64,000 nt of DNA from Ailurus styani (GCA_002007465.1 LNAC01000137.1:1027927-1091926); one strand, 5' to 3'; numbered from the stretch's first letter, positions 34,584 to 48,195 are shown. The notes: a model not told the origin generated them from the letters alone. Numbers and translations: made by a program.

Positions 34584-35343
34584 TGTGATGGTTAATTTCA
34601 TGTGTCCACTTGACTGAGCCACAGAGTTCCCCAATATTTGATCAAACATTATTCTAAGTACTCTTATGAGGGTGTTTCTGGATGAGATTGATATTTAAGT
34701 CGGTAGGGGCTCCTGGGTGGCTTAGTTGGTTAAGCATGCTTTCGGCTCAGGTCACGATCCTAGGCCCCTGGAATCAAGCCCCACATCAGGATTCCTGCTC
34801 AGTGGGGAGTCTGCTGCTTCCTCTCTCTGTGCCCCACTCCCCTGCTCATACTCTCTCCCTCTCTCTCTCTCAAATAAACAACATCTTTTAAAAATTGGTA
34901 AACGGGGTAAAGCAGATTGCCATCCCTAATGTGGATGGGCCTCATCAAATCAGTTGAAGGTGCAAATAGAACTAAAAGACTGATGCTCCCTCAGCTAAGA
35001 ACAAATTCCTTCTGACTGACTGCCTTCAAATCTGAGCATCAACTTTTTCCTGCCTTTTGATTCAAACTAAAAAATCAGTTCTTGATTCTTGAGCCTGCCA
35101 ATATTTGGATGAGAACTACACCATTAGCTTTCCTCTTTCTTTAGCTTGCCAATTCATCCTGCAGACCTGGAGACTTGTCAGCTTCCCTAAGAGTATTAGC
35201 CAATCCCTTATAATAAATCTTTTTTTGTAATATGTACATATAGTTATTTATATATATTTTTGTATAATACAAAGCAGTATTATATACATATGTATATACA
35301 CACATATCCTATTGGTACTGTTTCTCTGGAGAACTCTAATACA
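34584..35343 (+). mobile_element. Old LTR-like element, TG...CA, interrupted by a SINE
   Basis: Begins TGTGATGGTTAATTTCATGTG and ends CTCTGGAGAACTCTAATACA, with AATAAA at 35212-35217. Internal words GATCAAACATTATTCTAAGTA, GGTGTTTCTGGATGAGATTGATATTTAA and GGGCCTCATCAAATCAGTTGAAGG identify a common mammalian dispersed LTR. The family name is not assigned. The SINE at 34706-34896 splits it. Confidence 0.7.
34706..34896 (+). mobile_element. CAN-SINE inserted in old LTR
   Basis: GGGGCTCCTGGGTGGCTTAG through CTCTCTCTCAAATAAACAACATCTTTT. The flanks AAGTCGGTAG and GGTAAAGCAGATTGCC are continuous in the old LTR. Confidence 0.92.
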
Positions 35344-35595
35344 GTCTTACTGAAAATATAAAGATCACATTTAAAACCTACATGGAGAATTTCACATTTA
35401 TTTATTAACCTGAATTGTATCACCTCACATTCTACATCTTGGCCAATTGTACAGTTAATAAAGTACAATGACCTTTCCACTTTTTACTTGAACACTTATA
35501 AAAAAATTTTTTAATTATGTATCTATTTGTACATAAAGTTATCTAAAAATTACAGTTATGACATTAATTGTAAAAGATGTTATTGTAAATATTGT

Positions 35596-35793
35596 GGTTT
35601 TTAAAAAAGATTTATTAATTCGAGAGAGAGAGAGCGCATGTGCACGCTTGCACATGGGGGTAGGGAGGAAGGAGAGAGAATCTCAAGCAGACTTCCTGCT
35701 GAGTACGGGGCTCAATCCTAGGACCCTGAGATCATGATCTGAGCTGAAATCAAGAGTCGGCCGCTCAACTGACTGAGCTACCCAGGAGCCCCT
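35596..35793 (-). mobile_element. CAN-SINE, older, with TSD
   Basis: Reverse SINE from TTTTTAAAAAAGATTTATTAA to GAGCTACCCAGGAGCCCC. Target-site duplication TAAATATTGT at 35586-35595 and 35795-35804. Confidence 0.9.
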
Positions 35794-36360
35794 ATAAATA
35801 TTGTCTTTTTAGTTAAATACTTTTAAATCAGTCTTCTAAGTATATCCAACTGAATCTAAATAATGTCACAATTTGATGTCAGTACCGTTATTTCTAGAAA
35901 TATATGTACATAAGCAAACTCTTTTGTAACATCTGAAAATTTTACATCGGTCATCTTTGCCTTGAATTCATATTTTCTATTCCACTTCTCATGGTTTTGT
36001 CTGAATGTAATGTTTCACATTCAAAATATTTATGACCTTATGGTAGTTTTTCTGTAACAAAAATTCATATTTAAATTTAAGTACATTTTAAACTTGTCTC
36101 AAAAGATGTTACATGTTAAATACATTTCTTTGCAATTCAGTAATCTTTACAATTAGTGTTATAGTATATGAATGGATATAAAAATTTTCAAATTTCTTTA
36201 TTAAAATATACCAGTCAGGTGGGACAGGATTTAACATCATTGCTATTCAAATTTTTTATTTATTCAGATGTGAATTGTTCACAGTTAAGTAAAAGGGAAA
36301 GAAAAAGTTGTGTTACTGTAATGAATTTTTCACTTTTTCTGAGTAATAGACATATAAAAG

Positions 36361-37345
36361 ATCACAGTGGTCCTTATCTTTTATTTGCTGGAAGTTTTTG
36401 ATTACTGACTCAATTTCTCTGCTGATTATCGTTCTGTTCAAGTTTTCTGTTTCTTCCTGTTTCAGTTTTGGTAGTTTATATGTGTCTAGAAATTTATTCA
36501 TTTCTTTCAGTTTGTCCAATTTGTTCATATATAGTTTTTCATAATATCTCTTATAATTAATTGTATTTTTGTTGTATTGGTTGTTATGTCTCCTCTCTCA
36601 TTTGTGATTTTATTTACTTGGATCCATTTTCTTTCTTTTTGAGAAAGAAAATTCTTGCTAGTGGTTTATCAATTTTTATAATTTTTCAAAGAACCAGCTC
36701 CTGTTTTTTGGTTTTTTTCATTTCTTTATCATTTAGTTCTGCTCAGATCTTTACTGTTTCCTTCCTTTTGTTGGCTTTCGGCCTCATTTCTTGTTTTGTT
36801 TTGTTTTGTTTTGTTTTGTTTTGTTTTTAACTGCTTCAGGTGTAAGATTAGATTGTTTAAGATTTTTCTTTCTTCTTGAGGTAAGCTTGTATTGCTACAT
36901 CCCTCTTAGGACTGCTTTTGCTGCCTTGCAAGGGTTTTGGATCATTGTGTTTTCACTTTCATTTGTTTCCATATATTTTTTAATTTCTTCTTCTATTTCC
37001 TGGTTGATACATTCATCGTTTAGTAGCATGCTGTTTAACCTTCATGTATTTGTGGTCTTCCCAGTTTTTTTCTTGTGGTTGACTTCTAGTTTTACAGCAT
37101 TTTGGTCAGAAAAGGTGCATGGTATGATTTCAGTCTTTTTGTTTGTTTGTTTGTCGTGGCCTGATTTGTGATCTAATATGTGATCTATTCTGGAGAATGT
37201 CTTAAGTGCACTTGAAAAGAATGTATATGTGATGTTTTAGGATGGGATGTTCTGAACTTATCTGTTAAGTCCTTCTGGTCCAGTGTGTCTTTCAAAGCAG
37301 CATAGGTGGTTTTATGAAGAATGTTTTCTAGTGTCATCTGATCTG
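36361..37345 (-). mobile_element. L1 ORF2 fragment (endonuclease-RT linker)
   Basis: The minus-strand translation at 36313-36528 contains MNKFLDTYKLPKLKQEETEN followed by LNRTIISREIESVIKN, the L1 ORF2p segment before the RT domain. Upstream antisense words (AAAGAACCAGCTCCTG; GTTGACTTCTAGTTTTACAGC; TGGTCAGAAAAGGTGCATGGTATGATTTC) continue the same ORF2. Truncated at both ends. The 89- and 126-residue + strand frames are antisense shadows. Confidence 0.88.
36791..36828. repeat. (TTTTG)n pentanucleotide repeat
   Basis: Seven TTTTG units inside the L1 fragment. Confidence 0.95.
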
Positions 37346-40300
37346 TTTTACCCTATATTGTATGCATAATATATTATCAAGACATTATAATTGCTTCCAC
37401 AAAAAGCTAATGATCTTAAGCATTAGATTTACTTTATATTACAAATGTGATGCTGCATTTTGAAAGTTATTTTCATTCTTGTATTTAAAAGGAGTAGCCC
37501 AGAACAGTTTTTTAAGTTTGCTTTACTTATGTACTTGCATTTCATATAGCTCTTCTCTGAAAATGTATCTAGTTTTTGAGTTAACAGAACTTTCACTCAT
37601 CAGTAATATTTCTTAAATTCATGATTTTTTAAATTTCATATTTCTTTCCTTTTTATTTTGTAATAGTAAAACAATTTGATTTAAAAGAATAATATTCCAT
37701 TCTCATTTTTCTACAAAAAGTATTGTTTTTAATGTATATACATATAATGTGGTCCACTTAATTTTCACAAGTTTAGAATAGACTGGATTCAAAAAATTAT
37801 AGCTGTAAAAATTGTAATTATTTAAATTCTCACAGTACCAGTGGATAGACAAAGTTTTTAGCATCTCTCTGAGAAAAATAAAATATTTTGTGTAATTTAA
37901 AATGAGATTAAATGAGATGTTAAGGATAAGATGGATAAGGATAAGATGAGGTGTTAATATAGATAATAGTTTTTTCTACATATTATTCAACCAAGATTTC
38001 AGTGTTCCCAACTCAGTTGGAGTTAGAGTCACTTGTATTAAACAGCCCAACAATAAAAGACCAAAACCAAGGCATTAACAGTGTTTAGAGGTACAACATT
38101 GGGGGGTGATGGAAGATGCTATAATTGTTTATTTTTAATTTTATGATGTATTATTGGGGATTTCTGGAACCTATAACCAAGGCAAATATTGCTGGTACAA
38201 GAAAAGGGAAAAGACAATCTTATAGACCATAATTATCTTAAAACTGTGTATAACTAAAAGACAAGTAAAGGATAAAAAGCCCCATCAGCTGCCTAAGATA
38301 TATTATATAACCACCCAGCAATTTATCCATCATCCTTTGAAAACATATTCATGCCTATTGTAGTCAAAGCTCCTTCAGGAAGTCAGCATTAAGATGTAAC
38401 GCTGAAAAATTACACCCCTTAGAAAAATCCTATAGAACAATATACATGATGTTGTTAAAGCTTTTAAAAACACACTGGTAAGTATTTTTCAGTTAACTTT
38501 TTATCTAAAAGAATGTTCTTGATCATCTCAAATACAGTGATAAGTATTCTCTGAAAATTTTCTATGAAATGTTTTCTAAAATAGCAAAAATTATATTTTT
38601 ATGTTAGAATATTTGAGCATTTATCAGGTAGATAGGCTGATATTTTTAGAAATAAATTATATACACAAACACACACAATTTCTTTAGAACTTGAAAATGC
38701 TATGTTTTTCTATTATATCTTTTTCATAATTTTAAACAATATATGTTAGTATTTATAGAATTAAAGTAACCTGATTTTCGGAAGTAAATTTAAATGTTAC
38801 TTCATAATATACGAAGGTGAGTTTTAAAAGTTAATTTTAACATTTTTAGTATTGACATACCAGATGAGTAATATTCATGCAGGAAGAGATATCTAATATC
38901 TAGAGATACGGGTTAATTCCTGACTTACGGCATTAACTTTTTGAGTTATTTTTATGTACATTATGTACTGTCCAGCGTCAACACACTTAGAGCAAAGTGA
39001 GAGGTGAAGATGCTTTTGGGGTTAAAAGTTTTATTCTTTAATATGTTCCTAAGATAAGTACATGGTTGTGAGCAGGAATGTAACTACCTTGATGTTTACT
39101 AAAGGCTTAGAGTATATATTTTTTAATATCAAACATACTAAAAAGTGAATAGTTCAAATTTAAAATCAATTTTGGTGAAACTACCCATATTATAGAGAAA
39201 ATCTTTCATTATTGAAAATTAATTACTTTATAATAACCCTTAAGTCATAGATTAAGTAACAATTTATTTAAAATAAACCGTATCATATTAGATGAATTAA
39301 TATAGCAACAACATACCTAGTAATGAATGAAAATTTAGGCTAACATCTTCAGAATTCTCTTTTATGGACTTTAGATATGTAAGTAAAAACCAAAATATCT
39401 AATAATTTGGAAGCATTTTTTATATATCCTAAAATATCAGTCTGTTACCCAAATAATGAACTCATTTATGAAGATCTTACTTATTGTATCTTGTATCTTT
39501 TACTTTTTTTTTTTTTTTTGGTTATAACTGAGAGAAGATACATTAGTTGACTTAGAATTAGATGAAATAATTTTTGCTAAACAGTGTACAGTTTGAATTA
39601 TTATTGCAAAGCTTTCTTTTCCTTTCCTCGGGTCAATTTGGTGTCAGGATTGAGCCTATATTTGCCATCCATTTCTCTCTCTTTCTCTCTCTCTCTTTCT
39701 TTTTTGCCATCCATCTTTTATTAATAGATCATGGAACAGGAATTAGAAGTCTGAATCCAGTGAGTGGGGTTAGTTTGTTTGCTCTTAGTACATTATAGCA
39801 TTATAGTACAGGCTGGTCCTTCTGAGTAAATAGAATACAAAAAAATATTTCAGAAAACTTTCTTTTCCTTGTTCTGCCAAAAATTGAGAAAGCTATAACA
39901 GTGAAGTTAAAGAAATGCCCCTTGTTTATCCATATGTACTACTGAACACTTTTTTATTGTACTTATCTTCAAAGTTGTAGTTTTATGATTCAGAACAAAA
40001 ATAATATGTTATAAATAATTAAAAATTATTTTCTGGTCCTTCTGTCGTTCCACTTTGCAAGTTTTATGCACACTCAATACCTTATAAATAACACATCTTC
40101 CAACACATTTTTACTTATTTTTACTTTTTCGAGCCTACATAATATGTATTTTTATTAAAACTATTTTTTTACTCTGTATCTTCTGTTCATAGTTTAAATA
40201 CAAATATTGGAAGAGCCCTTTAAAGGCAGAACTGTAGTCAGGCTAGTCAGGCTATGTTCCCTCCATTTCTTTTATCAGGCTATCTATATGCTTTCCAGTG

Positions 40301-42185
40301 CTTACAACTCTGAAGTGCTAGTTGAGCCAGAAATTTGCTGTTTGACCCCAGGGTTTCACTCTTTTTTTCCCCCTGGCTACTTGTGAGAGCTTATTTAAAA
40401 TTCTGTGTTCTCCCCTGGCAGCCGCAGTTAGAGCTGCTTTGGCAAACTAAAAAGACTAAGAAAAATCATGCAAAGGCTCAGTACTGCTTCCAGTGACCTA
40501 CATTTGTAGCCAGCTTTTAAAAGATGGCATGTGCCTTATTTTCCAACAAGAAAATGAAAGATAAGATAAAAGTAGAAAGGAAAATAAACCCACCATTCTG
40601 TCACTAGCTTGAAAGAACCATTTCTGATATAACATTAAAATAAACACAAAGTTGGGTTGATATTTGTGCATAACCAACATAAGAAAGGAATTTTGCATGC
40701 ACAAAAGTAGCCTAATCATATAGCAAAAATCCCATACTCTGATGGGATGTTTATCCTCAGAAGGTGAAATATGTTTGGGATATGGGTTTAGATTTTAATT
40801 TCTGTGATGCTGTTTATGTAGCTGCAGGACCTTGCAGACGTCACTTATTCTCTCACATTAAGATAGAGAAAATTCTGTATCTACCTTACTCTGGAATTCC
40901 AAATTAAAAAATGAAAAATCGGGAATTTTGCTTTCTAAATCTTAAAATACTCCAGGCCTCACATTTACTTTCAAAAATTTTATTTTGAACTCATTAAAAA
41001 AAATGAGTGGTTGTAAATGCTTGATCGTTATTGTCATACTCAAATGTAAAAATCTTAGAACTGTTTTATAGCCCTTACCATTCTTAGAAAAGAAGCCACA
41101 CAGACTTGGGAATAGTAGAAATGGAGTTCATTTGTCCCCTAAATACTTATTCTGAAACATATTCAGAAAAGTATTTAATCCTTTTGGAAGAGCTAAGTGA
41201 CTTCAAATTCTGAAAACCAGAGCCATTAAAACTCACACACACACACACTTTTTTTAATCAGCTCCCCAAATTAATGAAATTGATTCATTAAATAAAATAT
41301 TAAAGGATCCCATGAAAGAAGAAAGGTGCACACCATCCAGGATCATAGATTAAATAGATAGTCTTGGAAGATTACATACAAAAGGATAGCTTTACTGTGT
41401 GAAAACCCCAAAGAAGACATGGTTATCTCTCCATTTAATGTTGGTGTGATTCTTTCAGTGGCCAGGGTTTCTTTCCTGAAATTTTGTTTTGTTCATCAGA
41501 AACTGATGGGCAGTTGCAGAAAATGGCCTTAATTCACCATAGTCATCTTTTCATATTATATTAGTGAAATCAGAGATATTTGAAATGTGCTTATCAGTTT
41601 TGTAAAATAGTTTTTACTGCAGTGTGTGTGTGTGTGTGTGTAAAAGTATGCTAGATTTCAAAAACAGGGTCAATGGCATTAAACTAAAGACTTAAATTGG
41701 AAGTGGAAGATCGATCTGAGACTATGAAGTGAAATATCTTACCTTTCTACTTCTTAAAACAGATTATAACAAGATACTATAGAATTTTTAAGAACCTATA
41801 TTATGCCTTTATCTGGTTGCCTCTACTTCTCAGTACTCAGGGAACAGAAAGAGAATTGTTCTTGTTCTGTTACCACCAAATGTACAACACGAAATAATTT
41901 TCCAGTTTAATAAAAATAAAGTGATATCTAGTTTCATTTAGTGTACCAAAATAAATTAAGGATTTTTGTGATATCTTCCATTAGCTGGGTTTATTTTGGA
42001 AAAATAAAAGAATATGACATCAAACGAATAAAACCAGTCACTTGTGTGCTCGTGAGCTAGGAAATATAACTGATCTGGACCTCTTAAGTAAACATGATGC
42101 CTGATTACTAATTGAGATATCTTTGACAATAGATTTCCCAGAACTTTAGAATACTTCTTTTCCAACCTTGTAAAAATTCTATGAC
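37346..42185. other. Repeat-poor block in ELP4 intron 3
   Basis: About 4.8 kb without any SINE, L1 or LTR that I recognise, only a T run near 39503, (TC)n near 39680, (AC)n at 41233 and (GT)n at 41623. It is the longest such block in this otherwise SINE-dense region. No exon or RNA gene is evident. Constraint is possible but cannot be judged from one genome. Confidence 0.6.
41623..41642. repeat. (GT)n microsatellite
   Basis: Ten GT units. Confidence 0.95.
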
Positions 42186-42316
42186 CTCTCTGGCCCCACG
42201 TCAGGCTCTGCATTCACTTGGAGTCTGCTCAAGAGATTCTATCTCCTTCTCCTCTGCCCCTCTCCCCACTCATGCTCGCTCACTCTCAAATAAATAAATT
42301 AAAGCTTTAAAAATCT
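42186..42316 (+). mobile_element. 5'-truncated CAN-SINE
   Basis: Starts in the body (CTCTGGCCCCACGTCAGGCTC), then GAGTCTGCTCAAGAGATTCT, a CT-rich block and AAATAAATAAATTAAAGC. The tRNA-like head is missing. Confidence 0.85.
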
Positions 42317-42367
42317 TATATTCTCGAACCTCTATTTAATAAATAATTATGTTAAATCACTGTCACT

Positions 42368-42565
42368 GGGGTGCCTGGGTGTCTCAGTCAGTTAAGCGGC
42401 TGCCTTCGGCTCAGGTCATGATCCTAGGGTTGTGGGATCAAGTCCCACATCGGGCTCTCTGCTCGGTGGGGAGCCTGCTTCTCCCTCTCTCTCTGTCTGG
42501 AACTCTGCCTACTTGTGCTCTCTATCTCTTTGTCAAATAAATAAATAAAATATTTTTTTAAAAAG
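42368..42565 (+). mobile_element. CAN-SINE with 12-bp TSD
   Basis: GGGGTGCCTGGGTGTCTCAG through TTTGTCAAATAAATAAATAA. Perfect target-site duplication ATCACTGTCACT at 42356-42367 and 42566-42577. Confidence 0.95.
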
Positions 42566-42911
42566 ATCACTGTCACTGTCATAACTTCTACAATAACTAT
42601 ATTTTAAATGTTTTGGTTATATCAGGCTTTTAGAAATTAGTTTATATTCAGTCGGGGCACTTAACACTTAAAGGAATTATGTTGAAATCCTTTGCCAATA
42701 TAAGAATCCTTCTATAACTCAAGTAATTATTTCATAACCTGTTTGCTCAGTATGGATTTTCATGTATCTTTTTTTTTAAGAAGACAAGTTAATATATGCA
42801 CTTATACAGTAAACATTTACTAAGGGAATTATTGCACATGGTCTTATTAACTAAACCTGTTAAAACCAATGATTAAGTGGAGAATTTATCTACTGTTTAA
42901 AACATTTCACA

Positions 42912-43137
42912 GGGACGTCCAGGTGGCTCAGTTGGTTAAGTGTCTGACTCTTGATTTCTGTTCACATCATGATCTCAGGGTCCTGGGATCAAACTCTGTA
43001 TCAGGGTCCTTGCTCAGCACAGAGTCTGCTTGAGATTCACCCTCCCTCTCCCTCTGCTCTTCCTCTGTTTGTGGTCTCTCTCTGTCTCCTTCTAAAATAA
43101 ATAAATAAAATCTTTTAAAAAAATAAAAATTAAAAAT
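42912..43137 (+). mobile_element. CAN-SINE with 13-bp TSD
   Basis: GGGACGTCCAGGTGGCTCAG, GAGTCTGCTTGAGATTCACC, CTAAAATAAATAAATAAAATC, then an A-rich end. Perfect duplication AAAACATTTCACA at 42899-42911 and 43138-43150. Confidence 0.95.
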
Positions 43138-43150
43138 AAAACATTTCACA

Positions 43151-45142
43151 AAATATATTTTAATATGTTACAAGGATGCGTTCGTTCACCATTTTTCTTT
43201 CTGTAACTAGGGATATAAAGACATGCATACCTGTTCTTCATGTTATCCTTCTCCTTCCCTCTATCTTAGTCAAGAAAAGTGAGAGATCTTTCAGTCTTCT
43301 CAATACATTTCGGGTTTATATGTTAACGAGAAATGTGATGAGGATCTATGGAAAAGCATTGAGAACACTGCTCTTATCCTAGTGGTTTTATTTTCTGTTT
43401 TTTAATTCATGTAATTGATGTAGTTGCCAAAATAAAAGCATCATTTTTGTCAGTAGCTTAATTGGGGAGTTTAATTAAAATAATAATTGTATACCAATGT
43501 GAAAGTATTTTTCACCCTTTCTTATAATATTAATAATTTTGCCCCTTTTCATTCAAGAGAAAAAATTTATTAAATTTGCACCAAGATGTTCCTTGTACTG
43601 AATTTAGTTTGAAATATGGATGAACATGAATTGATTCACTAATTACTAATCTTAAATTCCATAAGTTTAAAAAGATTTTTTTATGTAACATCAGCTATAT
43701 ACCCGCAGACCTTCTGACTTTCTCCATGTAATCTACATTTCTGAATGTTTTTAACAATTAAAGTAAACCTCTCCCCTAATATTTTTAAATATTTAAATGG
43801 AGGTAATGTGGAGACCATATCTTTCATAGATGGATACTCAGGCTAGTTATTTGGAGTACTTTTGTATTCAAATTATGATAATCAGTCAATAATATCTTTG
43901 AATTTGTTTCTCTTTCTAACTTTCAGAAAATAAATGTTCCTCGACTCCCCTCAAATCAACAAAGTAATATACTTACTGATACAATATAACATACTTACTG
44001 ATACATGGATAATGCTTAAGTAGTATTAATTATACAGTTACCAAAACCTGCAAGGATCAAAAGATTTTATTTTTAAGAAGGATTTCTCATGCTGCATGGA
44101 TTATGTTGCTACATAATAGCTCAGTAGTACTTCTGCTGAATTGTAAAATAGCTTAGAGAGGAGTATGATGCCCATAGTTGGTGTAATGCATTGGTAATTA
44201 AGAGGGTGGGAGGTTAAGCTTCATTAACTGCTGAGGGATTGTATCTTGGGTTTTATTATGCCCTAGAGAACATAAAAAGTGAGAAGGGTCAAACTGTTGG
44301 AATCAGATTTTGCTTGTGCATCTGCCAAAACAAAGACCACAAAATAATATACCAGTGAGCACAGAATGGCATGAATTGAAAGGGGAAGAAATATATTTAC
44401 AGCATCTTATGGATAAGGATAAATGTTTCTAGTAAAAAAAATAAATATACCTAATTACTGGAGTATATTTTGGTATTGGAATTTTATAATAATTTGGTTT
44501 CATATAGGTTTTTTTAAAGTAGAATAAGCAGTTTTTGTCCAAAGGTAGTGCCAATTTCTTTTTCATGTTAATTTTCCGAAGTGATTCATCTGATTAAGAA
44601 ATTTTATACTTTTCACTGTATCTTCTGTATAGACCTTATGAAGCCTGCTTTTTATTTTTACTTATTCCTGATCCTTCCTACCAAGTATATATATGAGTAC
44701 TGTAAGCACCATACTGCATAAAAGAACCAAAAACCTGATATTTTTTCTTTTAGGAAACAAGGGTATAACAACCATGAAATGTGTTGTGTTAGTGCACTGG
44801 GTAAGAAATCAAAGACTTGGATTTTCAAATATACAAGGAAGGACCTTGTTCTGTGACTTGTTACAGCTGTAATCATTGGATATTTAAAAGCTTATTACTA
44901 GCATTCTCTTGTAAGACAGATTTTATCCAAACAGTAATTAAATTTTTTGTTTGATTAGATACAGATGTTGCAACAAAAATATAGATTATAGCAATCATCA
45001 TCTCCGATAGGGTCGAGGAGTCACAATGAGCAGGTTGGGTGATGACACATTTCAAAAAATATAGGGCTTAGAAATATAACAACATACTGAATACAGATTC
45101 TTAACAGAATGAATATATTTCTGAATATTGAAAGGTAAAAGT
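43151..45142. other. Repeat-poor intronic block
   Basis: About 2 kb without recognised transposons. There is a small tandem duplication (ATACTTACTGATACA-like words at about 43968-44005). Confidence 0.6.
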
Positions 45143-45154
45143 ATCAGAATATTC

Positions 45155-45257
45155 GGGATGCCCAGCTGGCTCAGTCAGAAGAGCATGCTACTCTTGATCT
45201 TGGGTCATGAGTTCAAGCTCCCACTTTGGGTATGGAGCTTACTTTAAAAAAAAAAAA
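45155..45257 (+). mobile_element. Short-form CAN-SINE with 12-bp TSD
   Basis: GGGATGCCCAGCTGGCTCAG, TTGGGTCATGAGTTCAAGC, TGGGTATGGAGCTTACTTT, then an A run. It lacks the CT-rich body. Duplication ATCAGAATATTC at 45143-45154 and 45258-45269. Confidence 0.92.
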
Positions 45258-45446
45258 ATCAGAATATTCTTTTTTTCCCAAAAAATATCAGTTTTGGTAT
45301 ATCTTTCAATAATTCGTTTTCACTTGAATTCTGAATTAGCAGTATTGAAACCATTAAGACTGAATTTTCATATAATGGATTTTTTTTTTGTCAGACTTAT
45401 ATAGGACAATCTAACAGTGACATCTTAGGATTGAGGTCTCTCCCTT

Positions 45447-45648
45447 TTTTTTTTTTTTAAGATTGTTTATTTATTAGAGAGAGAGACCACACACACAAGG
45501 TGGGGGAGGAGCAAAGAGAGAGGGAGAAACAGACTCCCCACAGAGCAGGGAACCAGACGTAAAAGGGACTTTGAGACCATCCCAGCGACTCTGAGATCAT
45601 GACCCGAGCGGAAGGAAACGCTTAACCACCTGAGCATCCCAGGCACCC
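45447..45648 (-). mobile_element. CAN-SINE, older
   Basis: Poly-T, GATTGTTTATTTATTAGAGAG, head end GAGCATCCCAGGCACCC. Flanking TTAGGATT/TAGGATT words suggest a degraded target-site duplication. Confidence 0.9.
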
Positions 45649-46340
45649 TAGGATTCAGTTCTTGACCTCACAACACTTAAAAACCACACAACTGACTCAT
45701 AATTTGCATTGATCAGTTTTTAATTTTCTGCTATTTTTGTTCAGATTTCTGGCCAAAAGAATGATACAAATGAAATCGACCAAGCGTTCACATAGGTCTG
45801 ACTAGGTAAATTACTAGCATAACATTACTAGCATAAGAACGTAACACCATGTTGTATTAAAAATTCTTTATATATTGATGGAATGCTTAAAAACAGATAC
45901 TAAAGGAATTTTGGTCCATTTTCTAAAGAAATACCATGTATTTCTGAGATGCCACTGACCACAGGATGCAACACTGTTTTATGTGCCACTGACAAAAACA
46001 TTCCCAAATAAACTAAAACAGAATGTTGTCTTTTAACTTAGGATTTTTATTTAATTATTTGTAGGTTTTCTTAGGCATTTATATTTTTTAAAATCGTATC
46101 ATACTTGTATGTAAAAAAGGTAAAAAAGGTAACAAACTATGTAACTTAAAACTTCACATTCATATTACTACTGTAATAAATTACTTTCTGGTTTATAGTC
46201 ATTGACCAGCCCTAGTTTTTCATGATTCATGTCTTTTCACATGATACTGTTCTCTGTGTCATCAAGAATACTGATGATGCGACATTTCTTAAAAGAGGCT
46301 CCAGTCTTGCAGCCAGATGTTATTCTAAAACAATGACATA

Positions 46341-46560
46341 GGGTCAGCTGGGTGGCTCAATTGGGAAAGCATCCAATTCTTGATTTCAGCTCTGTTCATC
46401 ATCTCAGGTCATGAGCTCGAGCCCCAAGTCAGGTTCCAAGCTCAGCGGAGTCTGCTTGAGATGCTCTCCCTTTCTCTCCCCCACCCCACGCTCCCTCACA
46501 CGCGCCCTCTCCCTCTCTCTTTCTCTCTCTCAAATAAATAATTTCTAGGAAAAAAATTTA
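46341..46560 (+). mobile_element. CAN-SINE, older
   Basis: GGGTCAGCTGGGTGGCTCAA, GAGTCTGCTTGAGATGCTCTCCC, (CT)n, AAATAAATAATTTC. Flanks AAACAATGA and AAATAATGA are probable duplication remnants. Confidence 0.9.
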
Positions 46561-46565
46561 AAAAT

Positions 46566-48195
46566 AAAATAATGAGCATCCATTGTGCAAGTATTGTTAC
46601 AGAAGGCTTTCTTTATTTTCCCAAAAAGTATCAGTAGAAGTTTTCTGGAAAATCAGAATTCATATTCTTCCTTAATTGAGCCATATATAGATTCTTGGCC
46701 AAGATATTAAAGAATTACATTTGTCCACTTGCACACCAATAGTTAACAACTAATTTCTTATATACGCAGACAATGATAACTTTTATCTGCTTGATATACT
46801 ATCAACTGTAAAATATATCCCGAATATATTCAGAATTCAGAAATAATAATGTGAAAAAAAGAAGAATCAGAATCAATGAAATACAGTAAATATATACCTC
46901 AGTTTTGAATCTGGGTTTTGGTGTATTTGAATTACCTACTTCCCAGAAACCCAGTTATCACAAATCTTAATTGTCCTTGTTTACCATAATGCTACCAGTT
47001 TAAAAATAATCCCCATTTTTAATATGTTGATGTTTTCTCAGGAACATATCTGTGTCCCAGTGAAGTTGGAACTTAGCATATGCTTCTTAAAATGTATTTC
47101 TTAACATATATTTCATTCAGCAGTATCATGCGTATATAAGCTCATTTGGGAAATATTCTACCACAAGGAGAAATAAGGTTAAGAAAAAAAAATTCTGTGG
47201 TTAGGAGATACTAAAGTTGAGCAATCAGGAACTGGACATTGTATATATTTTCCTAGAGTATGAAATTTTTTCTAATCCTTTTGAAATACTAACAATAAAA
47301 TATGGGGAAATAATCCAATAATCAGGTTCTTCTAAGGAAGTATTTTCATCCTTTAAAAAGAAAATAACCTTATTCTGCAAGAAAATTAAGGAAATTTACC
47401 TTTAAATTTACCTTTCTGAATCTATCAGCCCTATTTAGGTAATATTAAAACTGATTAATATAGTTGCTTGTAATTTAAAAAATACATTTTTTTCCTCAGG
47501 AACTCTTTCACTGCATCTGTGATTAAATACTTATTTTTGCCACATATTTGATTTTTAAATTTTCAGAGATATACTTTATTACAAAAAATAATGTAGATTG
47601 TAGCAAAAAATTTAAGCAATAATAAAGGAAGTAAAGTGAAAAGTCAACTTCTCCCCACCCATACCATCTACAATCTACAGTTCCAGTCTTCCTCTATGAA
47701 AAGTCCCCAAAATTGATTTGTATTTAATTATTTTAGTTACTCCAATGGTTACTATTATAATTGTAAATTATACTCTTTGCCTTTTATGTTTTGATCTATT
47801 TTATGTTGTACTATTAATTCCAGTATATAAGATAAAGTTATCACAACTACCTTTTGCCATCTCTTCTCCCTTCAACCTGTTATCTCTAATTTACTTGCAC
47901 ATTATCAATGATTACAACTCAAATTCTGTAGCTATAATTGAATCTTCAATACTCTGTTCATAAGTTTATTTTATAAGTTGAAACACATAATTTAAATTTT
48001 CAAATTAGATAAATATTTTACTGAATCAGATCATATAATTGGACCTCTTGGAAATGAAATGTCATCTTATTTCACTAAACTGAACTTCTGGAAGAGGACA
48101 GGAATCATTTCTTACATTCCCTCAGTTCCTAAGTTTCATGTCACATTTTTAGTTCCTTCCTTTTCTTCATGTTTAGCCCTTCATGTTCTTGTTCT
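46566..48195. other. Intronic sequence, no assigned element
   Basis: AT-rich. The stretch 47560-47960 has an old-repeat look (C/T-rich with an L1-like feel) but I cannot assign it. The ELP4-exon-4-like CAGGAACTC at about 47500 was checked and rejected. Confidence 0.5.

Noticed and set aside
36313..36528. 71-residue minus-strand protein
   Set aside because: Recognisable as a fragment of L1 ORF2p, not a host gene; truncated and out of context.
36561..37171. 89- and 126-residue Phe/Leu-rich + strand frames resembling membrane proteins
   Set aside because: Antisense of an L1 ORF2 fragment with a TTTTG repeat; hydrophobicity comes from T-rich sequence.
47500..47530. CTCAGGAACTCTTTC resembling an acceptor followed by the ELP4 exon 4 start (E-L-...)
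   Set aside because: The translation continues F-H-C-I-C-D-stop rather than the expected PAPLL segment, so it is not exon 4.
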